Assembly (NCBI GenBank): GCA_002422455.1 | Contig: DIVK01000024.1 | Span: 11,525-75,524, forward strand | Length of the DNA: 64,000 bases | Direction of reading: 5' to 3' | Source: Rhodoferax sp. UBA6134 | GTDB lineage: Bacteria; Pseudomonadota; Gammaproteobacteria; Burkholderiales; Burkholderiaceae_C | Part shown: positions 1 through 8,720 of the stretch, piece after piece | Layout of the letters: each line of letters opens with the position of its first letter | Position numbering within the stretch: position 1 is the first letter of the stretch | Notes under the pieces: model-generated | Database searches by the model: none | Told to the model about the DNA's origin: nothing | The model's input: the letters and a program-made list of their open reading frames with translations, nothing else | Position numbers and translations under genes: made by a program

Positions 1-926
1 TTTTTGCCGCCGGCGTTCATGGCGATGTTGCCGCCGACGCAGGAGGCCTCGGCCGAGGTCGGGTCCACCGCGAACACATAGCCGCCGCGCTCGGCCGCAT
101 CGGCCACGCGCTGGGTCACCACACCGGCTTGCGACCAGACCGTGGCCACCGGCTGGTCCAGCCCCGGCAGCGTCACCACCTCGACTTCCGTCATGGCTTC
201 GAGCTTTTCGGTGTTGATGACCACGCTTTTCCAGGTCAGGGGAATCGCGCCGCCGGTGTAGCCGGTACCGCCGCCGCGCGGGATGATGGTCAACCCCAGA
301 TCGATGCAGCCCTTGACCAGCCCGGCCATCTCTTCTTCGGTGTCCGGCGTCAGCACCACAAACGGGTACTCGACGCGCCAGTCGGTGGCATCCGTCACGT
401 GACTCACACGCGACAGGCCATCAAACTTGATGTTGTCTTTGGCGGTCAGTTTGACCAGCGTGCGCTGGGCTTTGCGGCGCAGGGCAGCCATTTCGACAAA
501 CGCGGCATCAAACGCCTGCACGGCCTGGCCGGCGGCCTTGAGCAACTCGCCCACCAGGGCATCGCGCTCGGGGTCGGTCTCGGGGGTGCGACGCTTTTGC
601 ACCTCGCCCAGACGGTGCTGCAAAGCCTCTACCAGCAAGGCGCGCCGCTTGGGGTTGTCCAGCAGGTCGTCCTGCAAATACGGGTTGCGCTGCACCACCC
701 AGACGTCGCCCAGAACCTCATACAGCATACGGGCCGAACGGCCGGTACTGCGCTCATCGCGCAGACGGTTGAGCAAGTCCCACGCCGGGGCACCCAACAG
801 GCGGATGACGATTTCGCGGTCGGAAAACGAGGTGTAGTTGTACGGAATTTCGCGAATGCGCGCGTGTTCGTGCGGCGCACGGGCGGACGCGGACATCAAT
901 GGGTTAGGCTGAGCGGGAGCGTTCAT
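1..926 (-). CDS. FAD-linked oxidase with N-terminal DUF3683 region (5' part only)
   Basis: The first 308 codons of a large FAD/FMN-dependent dehydrogenase; the gene runs off the left edge of the window. The start is the ATG at 926, which reads MNAPAQPN. Residues of about 20-160 match my memory of the DUF3683 region found in front of betaproteobacterial glycolate-oxidase/D-lactate-dehydrogenase-like proteins. At about residues 213-224 the motif [11 protein letters not shown] is the FAD pyrophosphate-binding loop of the PCMH fold, followed by the GGN(I/M)AMNAGG loop just before the edge. Family members usually continue with a C-terminal oxidase and Fe-S region, which cannot be seen here. The exact substrate is unknown; a 2-hydroxyacid is the family expectation. 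A short perfect dyad lies 25 nt upstream of the start. Confidence 0.85.
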   Translation of the reverse strand, partial: MNAPAQPNPLMSASARAPHEHARIREIPYNYTSFSDREIVIRLLGAPAWDLLNRLRDERSTGRSARMLYEVLGDVWVVQRNPYLQDDLLDNPKRRALLVEALQHRLGEVQKRRTPETDPERDALVGELLKAAGQAVQAFDAAFVEMAALRRKAQRTLVKLTAKDNIKFDGLSRVSHVTDATDWRVEYPFVVLTPDTEEEMAGLVKGCIDLGLTIIPRGGGTGYTGGAIPLTWKSVVINTEKLEAMTEVEVVTLPGLDQPVATVWSQAGVVTQRVADAAERGGYVFAVDPTSAEASCVGGNIAMNAGGK

Positions 927-950
927 CGGTTTTTGTAGTTGCAGCCATAA

Positions 951-967
951 CGTCACAGGGAGTGACG
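951..967. promoter_or_regulatory. Perfect 6-bp dyad upstream of the FAD oxidase
   Basis: CGTCAC, five bases, GTGACG: a perfect inverted repeat 24 bp from the start codon of the FAD oxidase. Its size and place would suit an operator for a dimeric repressor, but no binding protein can be named. The rest of the 202-bp gap to the next gene holds a run of nine C at 1039-1047 and nothing else recognisable. Confidence 0.3.
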
Positions 968-1128
968 CAAGGGTAAGCCCGGCTGGCCCGAGATATTACC
1001 GCAGCGCAGCATTCACCTGCTGGCCTGACGGGAACCCGCCCCCCCCCAACAACCCGTCTCTATTCTTATCCGTGCGGAGGGACTACATAATTGCAGCCAC
1101 CACAACCCAGCACCGCTGAATAAGGCCG

Positions 1129-1914
1129 ATGCCCATGCTCCAGCCCATCACCTTTGACAACTGGCCCTACCCGCGCTGGATCGCGCACCGCGGCGCAGGC
1201 AGGCTGGCGCCCGAGAACACGCTGGCCGCGTTTCGTCTGGGGGCCAGCCATGGCTATCGCATGTTCGAGTGCGACGTCAAGCTGAGCGCCGACGGCGTGC
1301 CCTTCCTGCTGCACGACGATACATTGCTGCGCACGACCAACGTCGGTGAACACCTGGGTGAAGGCGTCGGCGCGACGGCGGGCGAGCACCCCTGGAGCAC
1401 GCTGGCGCAACTCGATGCCGGCAGCTGGCACTCGCGCCATTACACGGGCGAACCGCTGCCCAGCCTTGCCAACATTGCCCGCTACTGCCTGCACAACGGC
1501 CATTGTCTGAACCTTGAAATCAAACCCACACCGGGGCTGGAGCGCCAGACCGGCGAAGCGGTGGCACGGCACGCGGCACGGCTCTGGCAAGGTGCCGCCA
1601 TGCCGCCGCTGCTGAGCTCCTTTGAGCCCGAGGCCCTGCAGGCGGCCCGCGACGCCGCACCCCGGTTGCCGCGCGGCCTGCTGCTGGACACAGCGCGGCA
1701 GGACTGGCTGGCGGTCGCCCGCCGGCTGGACTGCGTGGCCATCGTCTGCAACCATGCGCTGTGGGACCGCGCCAGCGTGACGCAAGCCCAAAACGCGGGA
1801 TTTCGAACCATGGGCTACACCGTGAACGACGAATGGGCGGCGCACCGCCTGCTCGACCTGGGCCTTGACGGCATCATCACGGACCGGCTTGACCTGTTCC
1901 CGCCTTTGCTATGA
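1129..1914 (+). CDS. ugpQ: Glycerophosphodiester phosphodiesterase
   Basis: A cytoplasmic-type GDPD that cleaves glycerophosphodiesters to glycerol-3-phosphate and an alcohol. The 261-residue length is usual for bacterial UgpQ. The catalytic signature is intact: His20-Arg21 in AHRGAGRLAPENT, the acidic pair Glu47/Asp49 in MFECDVKL, and the second catalytic His62 in LLHDDTLLRTT. No signal peptide is visible, which favours the cytosolic UgpQ class over periplasmic GlpQ. Two ATGs lie close together (1129 and 1135) with no strong ribosome binding site to choose between them. A CATAAT hexamer at 1086-1091 is a possible -10. It lies 31 bp upstream of a solute-binding protein gene on the same strand. 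Confidence 0.92.
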   Translation: MPMLQPITFDNWPYPRWIAHRGAGRLAPENTLAAFRLGASHGYRMFECDVKLSADGVPFLLHDDTLLRTTNVGEHLGEGVGATAGEHPWSTLAQLDAGSWHSRHYTGEPLPSLANIARYCLHNGHCLNLEIKPTPGLERQTGEAVARHAARLWQGAAMPPLLSSFEPEALQAARDAAPRLPRGLLLDTARQDWLAVARRLDCVAIVCNHALWDRASVTQAQNAGFRTMGYTVNDEWAAHRLLDLGLDGIITDRLDLFPPLL

Positions 1915-1945
1915 TTTTCCACCCCACCTCCGAGAATTGACCCCC

Positions 1946-3061
1946 ATGGCGATGAACCTGAAAATTTTTGCTCTGACATTGGCCGCAGGCGCCATGCTGT
2001 GTGCCGGCGCGGCTCGCGCGGCCGATCCCAAAGTGCTGAATATTTACAACTGGTCCGACTACATTGCCGAAGACACCATCCGGAACTTCGAAAAAGAGAC
2101 CGGCATCAAAGTCCGGTACGACACCTACGACAACAACGAAATCCTGCATGCCAAGCTGGTAGCGGGCAAGACCGGCTACGACATCGTCGTGCCCGGCTCG
2201 CACTTCGCCAAAACCCAGCTTGAAGGCGGTCTGCTGCAAAAGCTGGACCGCAGCAAGCTCACCAACTGGGGCAACCTGGACCCAGGCCTGCTGGCACAGC
2301 TGGCCAAAGTCGATCCCGGCAATGCCTATCTGGTGGACTGGCTGTGGGGCTACGTCACCGTCGGCATCAACGTCAACCAGGTCAAGGCCGCGCTGGGCAA
2401 CCTGCCGCTGCCCGAGAACGCCTGGAGTCTGCTGTTCGACCCGAAATACGTCAGCAAGCTCAAAAGCTGCGGCGTGAGCGTACTGGACTCGGCCTCCGAG
2501 GTGCTGCCGGCCGCCCTGCTGTACGTCGGCAAGCCGGCTTACAGCCGCGACCCGGCGGATTACGTGCTGGCCGCCCAGTTGCTCAAAAGCATCCGGCCCC
2601 ATGTCACCCGCTTTTCGTCGTCCGGCTACATCGAGGAAATGGCCAGTGGCGCCACCTGTCTGGTCATGGGCTTCTCGGGCGACATCAACATCGCCCGCAA
2701 CCGCGCCGCAGCAGCCAGGTCCAAAACGCCGGTGGTGATTGAAGCGCTGGTGCCCAAAACCGGTGCCACCCTGTTTTTCGACACCATGGCGATCCCCAAG
2801 GACGCACCGAATGTGGAGAATGCCCACCTGTTCATCAACTACATCCTGCGCCCGCAAGTGCATGCGTCGCTCACCAACAAGGTGTATTACGCCAACCCCA
2901 ATGCCGCGTCGCTCAAGTTTGTGAAAAAAGACGTGGCCGACAACAAGTCCATTTTTCTGGACGCTGCCGCCACCAGAACCATGATCGCGCCCGATGCCCT
3001 GCCGCAAGAGCTGCGCCGGGTGCAAACCCGAACCTTTACCAACTTCAAGGCCGGCCGGTAG
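1946..3061 (+). CDS. Periplasmic polyamine (putrescine/spermidine) binding protein, PotF/PotD type
   Basis: An extracellular solute-binding protein of an ABC importer. The ATG at 1946 is chosen because it gives a clean signal peptide: short basic start, hydrophobic stretch, and a probable cut after the ARA at residues 23-25. The mature protein opens with VLNIYNWSDYI, the hallmark of PotD/PotF-like polyamine receptors. Its 371 residues fit the family. No permease or ATPase genes are beside it, so the transporter it serves must be elsewhere, or it has become a stand-alone sensor. It follows the phosphodiesterase gene by 31 bp and may be co-transcribed with it. The specific polyamine cannot be assigned from sequence alone. 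Confidence 0.88.
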   Translation: MAMNLKIFALTLAAGAMLCAGAARAADPKVLNIYNWSDYIAEDTIRNFEKETGIKVRYDTYDNNEILHAKLVAGKTGYDIVVPGSHFAKTQLEGGLLQKLDRSKLTNWGNLDPGLLAQLAKVDPGNAYLVDWLWGYVTVGINVNQVKAALGNLPLPENAWSLLFDPKYVSKLKSCGVSVLDSASEVLPAALLYVGKPAYSRDPADYVLAAQLLKSIRPHVTRFSSSGYIEEMASGATCLVMGFSGDINIARNRAAAARSKTPVVIEALVPKTGATLFFDTMAIPKDAPNVENAHLFINYILRPQVHASLTNKVYYANPNAASLKFVKKDVADNKSIFLDAAATRTMIAPDALPQELRRVQTRTFTNFKAGR

Positions 3062-3087
3062 GTGCGATGCCGTTCGCGGCGCCGGGA

Positions 3088-3366
3088 CTACGCTTTCCAG
3101 CCACGCAGCATGAACCACTGGCTGCTGGCACACAGCAGGCTCATGCCCGCGTAGGTGGCAATCTTGCCGTCATGGCCAAACCACCACAAACCGAGCGCCA
3201 GCAGCAGCACGGCTGCCGCAAAATTAACCGCCAGCTGCCTTGACAAGGCGGGAGCGGCCGATTTTTTTCTTATGAATGAACGAGCAGCCAGGGTCACCCC
3301 CAACGCCACAAACAGGGCCGGGGCGACAAAATTGAGAACATGATTCAACAGAGCAAGTGGGCCCAT
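3088..3366 (-). CDS. Small conserved membrane protein, unknown function
   Basis: A 92-residue protein with about three hydrophobic segments (roughly residues 7-27, 45-62 and 70-85) and a short basic loop near residues 30-36, so an inner-membrane protein. I do not recognise a named family. The ATG at 3366 is the only sensible start; the frame is open much further upstream but that part lies across hemA in antisense and is not protein-like. It converges on the polyamine-binding protein gene and is divergent from hemA, with 72 bp between the two starts. Confidence 0.7.
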   Translation of the reverse strand: MGPLALLNHVLNFVAPALFVALGVTLAARSFIRKKSAAPALSRQLAVNFAAAVLLLALGLWWFGHDGKIATYAGMSLLCASSQWFMLRGWKA

Positions 3367-3426
3367 AGGTAACGGCCTCCAGGGCGATGGCAAAGTATTC
3401 GGGACAAGATCTGACCGGGCTGATTT

Positions 3427-3432
3427 TATAAT
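3427..3432 (+). promoter_or_regulatory. -10 element directly in front of hemA
   Basis: A perfect TATAAT ends six bases before the hemA ATG at 3439. No good -35 stands at 16-18 bp; a GGGACA at 3401-3406 is 20 bp away. If used, transcription would begin at or next to the start codon, giving a leaderless message. Confidence 0.5.
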
Positions 3433-3438
3433 CGCCCG

Positions 3439-4698
3439 ATGGCAGTCTGGGCTTTGGGCATCAATCACACAACCGCGCCGCTCGATCTGCGCGGCCGGTT
3501 TGCGTTCGCCCTGGATCAGATCGGACCGACGTTGCGCGGTTTGCGCACGTCCCTTGCGCGCCAGCCGGAGGCTGCCCTCATCTCCACCTGCAACCGCACC
3601 GAAATTTACTGCGCCGGCGACACGCCCGAGCTGGAACACACGCTGGACTGGCTGGCTCACGCCGGCGGCGTCTCCCCTGCCCTGCTGCGCTCCCACTCCT
3701 ATGCGCTGGAAAACGGTCTGGCCGCGCGCCACGCGTTTCGGGTAGCCAGCGGGCTGGACTCGATGGTGCTGGGCGAGCCCCAAATTCTGGGGCAACTCAA
3801 AGACGCCGTGCGGGCCGCCGAGGCCGCCGGGGCACTGGGCACCACACTGAGCCAGTTGTTTCAGCGCTCGTTTGCCGTGGCCAAGGAAGTGCGCAGCTCC
3901 ACCGAAATAGGCGCCCATTCCATCAGCATGGCCGCCGCCACCGTGCGCCTGGCCGGACAATTGTTTGAGGACCTGAGTGAAGTGAAAGTCCTGTTTGTGG
4001 GCGCCGGCGAAATGATCGAGCTCTGCGCCACCCACTTTTGCGCCAAAACGCCCAAACACATGGCAATTGCCAACCGCACACTGGAACGCGGCGAGAAGCT
4101 GGCCAGCCGTTTTGGCGGCGAGGTCATGCGCCTGGCCGACCTGCCGGGGCGGCTGCATGAGTTTGACGCGGTGATCAGCTGCACCGCCAGCACGCTGCCC
4201 ATCATCGGTCTGGGTGCGGTGGAGCGCGCCCTGAAGCAGCGCAAACACCGCCCCATGTTCATGGTCGATCTGGCGGTGCCGCGCGACATTGAACCCGAGG
4301 TCAAGAAGCTGGAAGACGTGTACCTGTACACCGTGGACGACCTGGCTGGCGTGGTGCAAACTGCGCAGGCCAGCCGCCAGGCAGCGGTGGCGCAGGCCGA
4401 GGCCATCGTGGACGCTGGCGTGCAGAGTTTCATGCACTGGGTTGACCAGCGCAGCACGGTGCCCCTGATTCAGCAACTCAACGCCCAGGCGGACGAATGG
4501 CGCACCGCCGAGTTGGCCCGTGCCCGCAAGCTGCTGGCACGGGGTGAGGACATCGATGCCGTGCTGGAAACGCTCTCCAAAGGGTTGACGCAGAAAATGC
4601 TGCATGGCGCCCTGGCCGAGCTGCATGCCGGCGATGCCCGTGCCCGCGAACAGGCCAGCACCGCCATTGAGCACTTTTTCCTGCGCAAAGAGCGTTAG
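3439..4698 (+). CDS. hemA: Glutamyl-tRNA reductase
   Basis: First committed enzyme of C5 haem biosynthesis: reduces glutamyl-tRNA(Glu) to glutamate-1-semialdehyde using NADPH. The N-terminus [14 protein letters not shown] is canonical, which fixes the start. The catalytic cysteine is Cys51 in [10 protein letters not shown]; the NADPH-binding Rossmann loop VLFVGAGEM follows near residues 185-195, and the C-terminal helical dimerisation domain is complete. Length 419 is normal. It heads a hemA-prfA-prmC gene set, coupling haem synthesis and translation termination genes, as in many proteobacteria. No Shine-Dalgarno is seen and a TATAAT lies only six bases upstream. Confidence 0.97.
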   Translation: MAVWALGINHTTAPLDLRGRFAFALDQIGPTLRGLRTSLARQPEAALISTCNRTEIYCAGDTPELEHTLDWLAHAGGVSPALLRSHSYALENGLAARHAFRVASGLDSMVLGEPQILGQLKDAVRAAEAAGALGTTLSQLFQRSFAVAKEVRSSTEIGAHSISMAAATVRLAGQLFEDLSEVKVLFVGAGEMIELCATHFCAKTPKHMAIANRTLERGEKLASRFGGEVMRLADLPGRLHEFDAVISCTASTLPIIGLGAVERALKQRKHRPMFMVDLAVPRDIEPEVKKLEDVYLYTVDDLAGVVQTAQASRQAAVAQAEAIVDAGVQSFMHWVDQRSTVPLIQQLNAQADEWRTAELARARKLLARGEDIDAVLETLSKGLTQKMLHGALAELHAGDARAREQASTAIEHFFLRKER

Positions 4699-4745
4699 CT
4701 GGGTTGCACCAAGGGTTGCGCCCAGCGCGCCGTCGCCCTTCGCCC

Positions 4746-4822
4746 CTTCGACAAGCTCAGGGTGAACGGTCATTTTTCCCCGCACGACAGTTTTCACGCC
4801 GTTCGGGCTGAGCCTGTCGAAG
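4746..4822. repeat. REP-like inverted repeat between hemA and prfA
   Basis: Two 24-base arms, 4746-4769 and 4799-4822, are inverted copies matching at 20 of 24 positions and separated by 29 bases. The arm core is CTTCGACA(A/G)GCTCAG. Very similar CTTCGACAGGCTCAG-type palindromes are, from memory, scattered in intergenic DNA of many beta- and gammaproteobacteria. The element fills most of the 153-bp gap and ends 30 bp before the prfA start. It could fold as a long hairpin in the hemA-prfA transcript. Confidence 0.75.
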
Positions 4823-4851
4823 CCCCCGCCAAGAAGCCTCCTCGCCAACCC

Positions 4852-5973
4852 ATGAAACCCTTTCTCCGCCAACAACTTGCCCGCTACGCCGACCGTCTGG
4901 GAGAGCTTGAATTCCTGCTCTCGCGCGAGGACATCATGAACGACATGAAGCAGTTTCTGATGCTGTCACGCGAACACACCGAAGTAGCCGCGGTGGCCAG
5001 CCGCTGGGCCCGCTACCGGCAGCGCGAAGCCGAGTTGGCCGGCGCACAGGAAATGCTGGCGGGCGCGGCCAATGATCCCGACATGGAAACCATGGCGCAG
5101 GAAGAGGTCGACAGCGCCAGCGCCGAACTCCAGCAACTCGACACCGAGTTGCAGCGCATGCTGCTGCCCAAAGACCCGGACGACGAGCGCAACGCCTTTG
5201 TCGAAATCCGGGCTGGCACTGGCGGCGACGAATCGGCCCTGTTCGCCGGCGACCTGCTGCGCATGTACAGCCGCTACTGCGAACGCCAGGGCTGGAAGAC
5301 CGAGATCATCAGCGAGTCGCCGAGTGAATTGGGCGGCTACAAGGAGGTGGTGCTGCGGGTCGAAGGCCGGGCTGGCGACGGCCCCTCCGGTAGCGGCGTC
5401 TACGGCGCGCTCAAGTTCGAATCCGGCGGCCACCGGGTGCAGCGCGTGCCGGCCACCGAAACGCAGGGCCGCATCCACACCAGCGCCTGCACCGTGGCCG
5501 TGCTGCCCGAGCCGGACGAGGCCCAGGCCATTCAGATCAATCCGTCTGACCTGCGCATCGACACCTACCGCGCCAGCGGCGCCGGCGGCCAGCACATCAA
5601 CAAGACCGACTCGGCGGTGCGCATCACCCACCTGCCCACAGGCATCGTGGCCGAATGCCAGGACGGCCGCAGCCAGCACAGCAACAAGGCCCAGGCGCTC
5701 AAGGTGCTGACCGCCCGCATCCAGGAGAAGGAGCGTAGCGCGCGCGCCGCCAAGGATGCCGCCGAACGCAAAAGCCTGATCGGCAGCGGTGACCGCAGCG
5801 ACCGCATCCGCACCTACAACTTCCCGCAGGGGCGCCTGACCGACCACCGCATCAACCTCACGCTGTACAAGCTGCTGGCCATCATGGAAGGCGACCTGGA
5901 CGACGTCCTGGAAGCGCTGCAAGCCTACGAAGCGGCACAACAACTGGCCGCGCTGGAACTCGGCACCGTCTGA
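4852..5973 (+). CDS. prfA: Peptide chain release factor 1
   Basis: Recognises UAA and UAG stop codons and triggers peptide release. The 373-residue protein begins at MKPFLRQQL; the longer open frame upstream runs through the repeat element and is not used. The stop-codon recognition tripeptide PAT is at about residues 200-202 and the peptidyl-hydrolysis GGQ motif at 245-247 within [16 protein letters not shown]. It is about a dozen residues longer than the E. coli protein as I remember it, mostly because of a Gly/Ser-rich extra loop near residues 172-181. The methylase that modifies this GGQ glutamine, prmC, follows 46 bp downstream. Confidence 0.97.
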   Translation: MKPFLRQQLARYADRLGELEFLLSREDIMNDMKQFLMLSREHTEVAAVASRWARYRQREAELAGAQEMLAGAANDPDMETMAQEEVDSASAELQQLDTELQRMLLPKDPDDERNAFVEIRAGTGGDESALFAGDLLRMYSRYCERQGWKTEIISESPSELGGYKEVVLRVEGRAGDGPSGSGVYGALKFESGGHRVQRVPATETQGRIHTSACTVAVLPEPDEAQAIQINPSDLRIDTYRASGAGGQHINKTDSAVRITHLPTGIVAECQDGRSQHSNKAQALKVLTARIQEKERSARAAKDAAERKSLIGSGDRSDRIRTYNFPQGRLTDHRINLTLYKLLAIMEGDLDDVLEALQAYEAAQQLAALELGTV

Positions 5974-6019
5974 GCGCCCGCACACGCCACGCCCGACCCG
6001 GTCCTTGCTCTTGCACCCC

Positions 6020-6889
6020 ATGACCCTCGCGCAAGCCCTCAACACCGCCCAGGCCCAGGGCCTGGACCGGCTCGACGCCCAGTTGCTGCTGCTGCACGCA
6101 CTGGGCCGCTCCGTGCATGACCGCGCCTGGCTGCTGGCCCACGACGGTGACACCCTGCCCCCCGCCGCCCAGGCCGCGTTTGAGGCCGCCGTGCAACGGC
6201 GCGCCAACGGCGAACCGGCGGCCTACCTCACCGGCCATCAAGAGTTCTTTGGCCTGAACCTTCAGGTGGACCGGCGCGTACTGGTACCCCGCCCGGACAC
6301 CGAAACCCTGGTCGAGTGGGCGCTGTCTCTACTCCCGCCCCCCGTCGGTGGCTTACCCCCTCCGGGAGAAGGCGGGGGTGAAGGCGGCCAGCCCCTGCGC
6401 ATCATCGACCTCGGCACCGGCAGCGGTGCCATCGCCCTGGCCCTCAAGCACAACCGGCCCGACCTTCAGGTCACGGCGGTGGACGCCAGTGCCGATGCAC
6501 TGGCCGTGGCCCAGGCCAATGCCCGGCGATTGGAACTCGAGGTGGATTTTCAAGCGGGCTGCTGGCTCAGCCAGGTCACGGGGCGCTTTGACCTGATCGT
6601 CTCCAACCCGCCCTACATCGCCGCGCAAGACCAGCACCTGGCGGCCCTGCGCCACGAGCCCTTGCAGGCACTGGCCAGCGGCGTCGACGGCCTGGACGAC
6701 ATCCGGAGAATCATCGCGCAGGCCCGTGCCCACCTGCTGCCCGGCGGCTGGCTGCTGCTGGAGCACGGTTGGGACCAGGCGGCCCCCGTGCGCAGCCTGC
6801 TGGCAGAGGCGGGCCTGGCAGAGGTGCAGTCCAGGCTGGACCTGGCCGGAGTCGAGCGTTGCAGCGGCGGGCGGGCGCCGCCGGACTGA
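6020..6889 (+). CDS. prmC: Release factor glutamine N5-methyltransferase
   Basis: SAM-dependent enzyme that methylates the GGQ glutamine of release factors. The SAM-binding loop DLGTGSGAIALAL is at about residues 130-142 and the catalytic NPPY at 196-199. The start is the ATG at 6020 (MTLAQALN). Between the N-terminal helical domain and the SAM fold, at about residues 105-124, there is an unusual Pro/Gly-rich stretch (PPPVGGLPPPGEGGGEGG) where related proteins have a short linker; at the DNA level it holds a short inverted repeat and may be a repeat element carried in frame. Directly downstream of its substrate gene prfA. Confidence 0.95.
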   Translation: MTLAQALNTAQAQGLDRLDAQLLLLHALGRSVHDRAWLLAHDGDTLPPAAQAAFEAAVQRRANGEPAAYLTGHQEFFGLNLQVDRRVLVPRPDTETLVEWALSLLPPPVGGLPPPGEGGGEGGQPLRIIDLGTGSGAIALALKHNRPDLQVTAVDASADALAVAQANARRLELEVDFQAGCWLSQVTGRFDLIVSNPPYIAAQDQHLAALRHEPLQALASGVDGLDDIRRIIAQARAHLLPGGWLLLEHGWDQAAPVRSLLAEAGLAEVQSRLDLAGVERCSGGRAPPD

Positions 6890-6966
6890 CCGCTCCGCGT
6901 CGAATCCGCTGCGGCCTTCACGCGATATGATGGAAAAGTGTGAACTATTTAACGCCTGAGTACCCG

Positions 6967-8691
6967 ATGTACACCGACATCACCATCGAACGGATCATTC
7001 GCCCGCACCTTCTCACTTGCCCGCCGGACACGACCCTCTCCCAAGCGGCCCAGCGCATGGTGGCGGCCGGTTGCAGTTCGATTCTGGTGGCGCAGAACGA
7101 CGCCATCATCGGCATCTGGACGGAACAGGATGCGCTGTCGCTGGACTTGTCGTCACCACAAACCATCCACACCCCCATTGCGCAGCACATGAGTGCGCCA
7201 GTCAAAACCATCCTCGCCAGCGCCCTCTTGGGCGAAGCCGCCCTGCGCTTTCGCGAGGAAAAAGTGCGGCATTTCCTGGTGCTGGACGACAGCGGAAAAC
7301 ACCGGGGTGTGATCACGCAGAGCGACATCGTCATCAACCAGGGCATCGAATACTACCTGTCCCTGCGCCAGGTCAAGTCGGTACTCAATCGACGGCACCC
7401 GATTCTCTGCGTCGACACCCCGCTGGCCGACGCCGTCAAAAAAATGTATGCCAGCGGCCTGGACGCCATCCTCACGCGGTACCCGGAGGGTGACCACGGC
7501 ATCCTCACCGAACGCGATGTCGTGCGTCTGATCGGCGGCGTCCAGGGTCTGCACAACATCGGCGCGCTGGCCAGCCGCCCGCTCATCTGCGTCTCCAGCG
7601 ATGACAGCCTGTACCATGCCCGCACGCTGTTCATGGAGAAACACATTCGCCACCTCGGCGTCACCGACAGCACCGGGAAACTGCTGGGCCTGGCCACCTT
7701 CTCCAGCCTGCTGGAGAGTATCGAAAACGACTACGTTCACCAGTTGCGTGAAGCACTGAGAGAGCGAGAGCACAGCCTGGCACTCTCTCAGCAGCACCAA
7801 CGCCTGGCCACCCAGGTGTTCCAGAGCACGCTCGAAGGCATCATGGTCACCAACACCCAAAATGTCATCGAGTCCGTCAACCCGGCATTTACCCAGATCA
7901 CCGGCTACCTGGCGCACGAGGCCATCGGCAAGACGCCCTCCCTGATTTCTTCCGGCCGGCACGACGCTGTCTTTTACAAGAAGATGCACGCAGAAATCGC
8001 CAGCAAGGGCCACTGGCAGGGAGAAATATGGAACCGGCGCCGCAATGGAGAAATCTACCCGGAATGGCTCACCATCAACGTCGTCAAAAACGATGCGGGG
8101 CAGATCGTCAACCATGTCGGCGTGTTCTCCGACATCACCAAACGCAAAGCCGCCGAAGAGCAGATGTTGTTCCTCGCCCACCACGATGGCCTCACCAGCC
8201 TGCCCAATCGGGGCCTGTTCAGCGAGCGCTTGAACCACGCCGTGGCCCGCGCCCACCGCACCCAGGACAAGATGGCGGTGATGTTCATGGACATCGACAA
8301 CTTCAAGCAGGTCAACGACAGCCTGGGCCATCACACCGGCGATCAATTGCTACAGGTCGTGGCCCAGCGCCTCACGGCCTGCGTGCGCGAGGGTGACACC
8401 GTAGCCCGGTTGGGCGGTGACGAATTCACCGTCATCCTTGAATCCATCTCCCGCTCCGACGATGCCTCCCTGATCGCCCAGAAAATCATCCATGCGCTGA
8501 CCCAGCCCATGCTGCTGGATGGCCAGGAACTCGCCGTCACCGCCAGCGTCGGCATCAGCCTCTACCCCCATGACAGCCAGCAACCAGACGAACTGATCAA
8601 ATACGCCGACGCCGCGATGTATGCCGCCAAGAAAAAAGGGGGGGACAACTTCCAACTCTTTACGGCCGCCATGAAAGAACCCAGCGTCTGA
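6967..8691 (+). CDS. CBS-CBS-PAS-GGDEF diguanylate cyclase
   Basis: A cytosolic signalling enzyme predicted to make cyclic-di-GMP from two GTP. Domain order: four CBS motifs in two pairs (about residues 12-125 and 140-255), a short coiled linker (258-285), one PAS/PAC sensor (286-391) and a GGDEF domain (about 400-565). The active-site GGDEF is intact at 483-487, and the RxxD product-inhibition site (REGD) stands five residues before it, so feedback inhibition is expected. No EAL domain and no membrane segment. CBS pairs usually bind adenine nucleotides, suggesting energy-status input, which is inference. The ATG at 6967 is preferred; a GTG at 6940 would add nine residues. Sits between prmC and grxD. 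Confidence 0.93.
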   Translation: MYTDITIERIIRPHLLTCPPDTTLSQAAQRMVAAGCSSILVAQNDAIIGIWTEQDALSLDLSSPQTIHTPIAQHMSAPVKTILASALLGEAALRFREEKVRHFLVLDDSGKHRGVITQSDIVINQGIEYYLSLRQVKSVLNRRHPILCVDTPLADAVKKMYASGLDAILTRYPEGDHGILTERDVVRLIGGVQGLHNIGALASRPLICVSSDDSLYHARTLFMEKHIRHLGVTDSTGKLLGLATFSSLLESIENDYVHQLREALREREHSLALSQQHQRLATQVFQSTLEGIMVTNTQNVIESVNPAFTQITGYLAHEAIGKTPSLISSGRHDAVFYKKMHAEIASKGHWQGEIWNRRRNGEIYPEWLTINVVKNDAGQIVNHVGVFSDITKRKAAEEQMLFLAHHDGLTSLPNRGLFSERLNHAVARAHRTQDKMAVMFMDIDNFKQVNDSLGHHTGDQLLQVVAQRLTACVREGDTVARLGGDEFTVILESISRSDDASLIAQKIIHALTQPMLLDGQELAVTASVGISLYPHDSQQPDELIKYADAAMYAAKKKGGDNFQLFTAAMKEPSV

Positions 8692-8720
8692 CAGACAACG
8701 CGGACACCGACGCCCTCCAA

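Noticed and set aside
6940..6966. GTG start for the diguanylate cyclase
   Set aside because: It would add nine residues before MYTDITIER, which is where the first CBS motif begins; kept only as an alternative.
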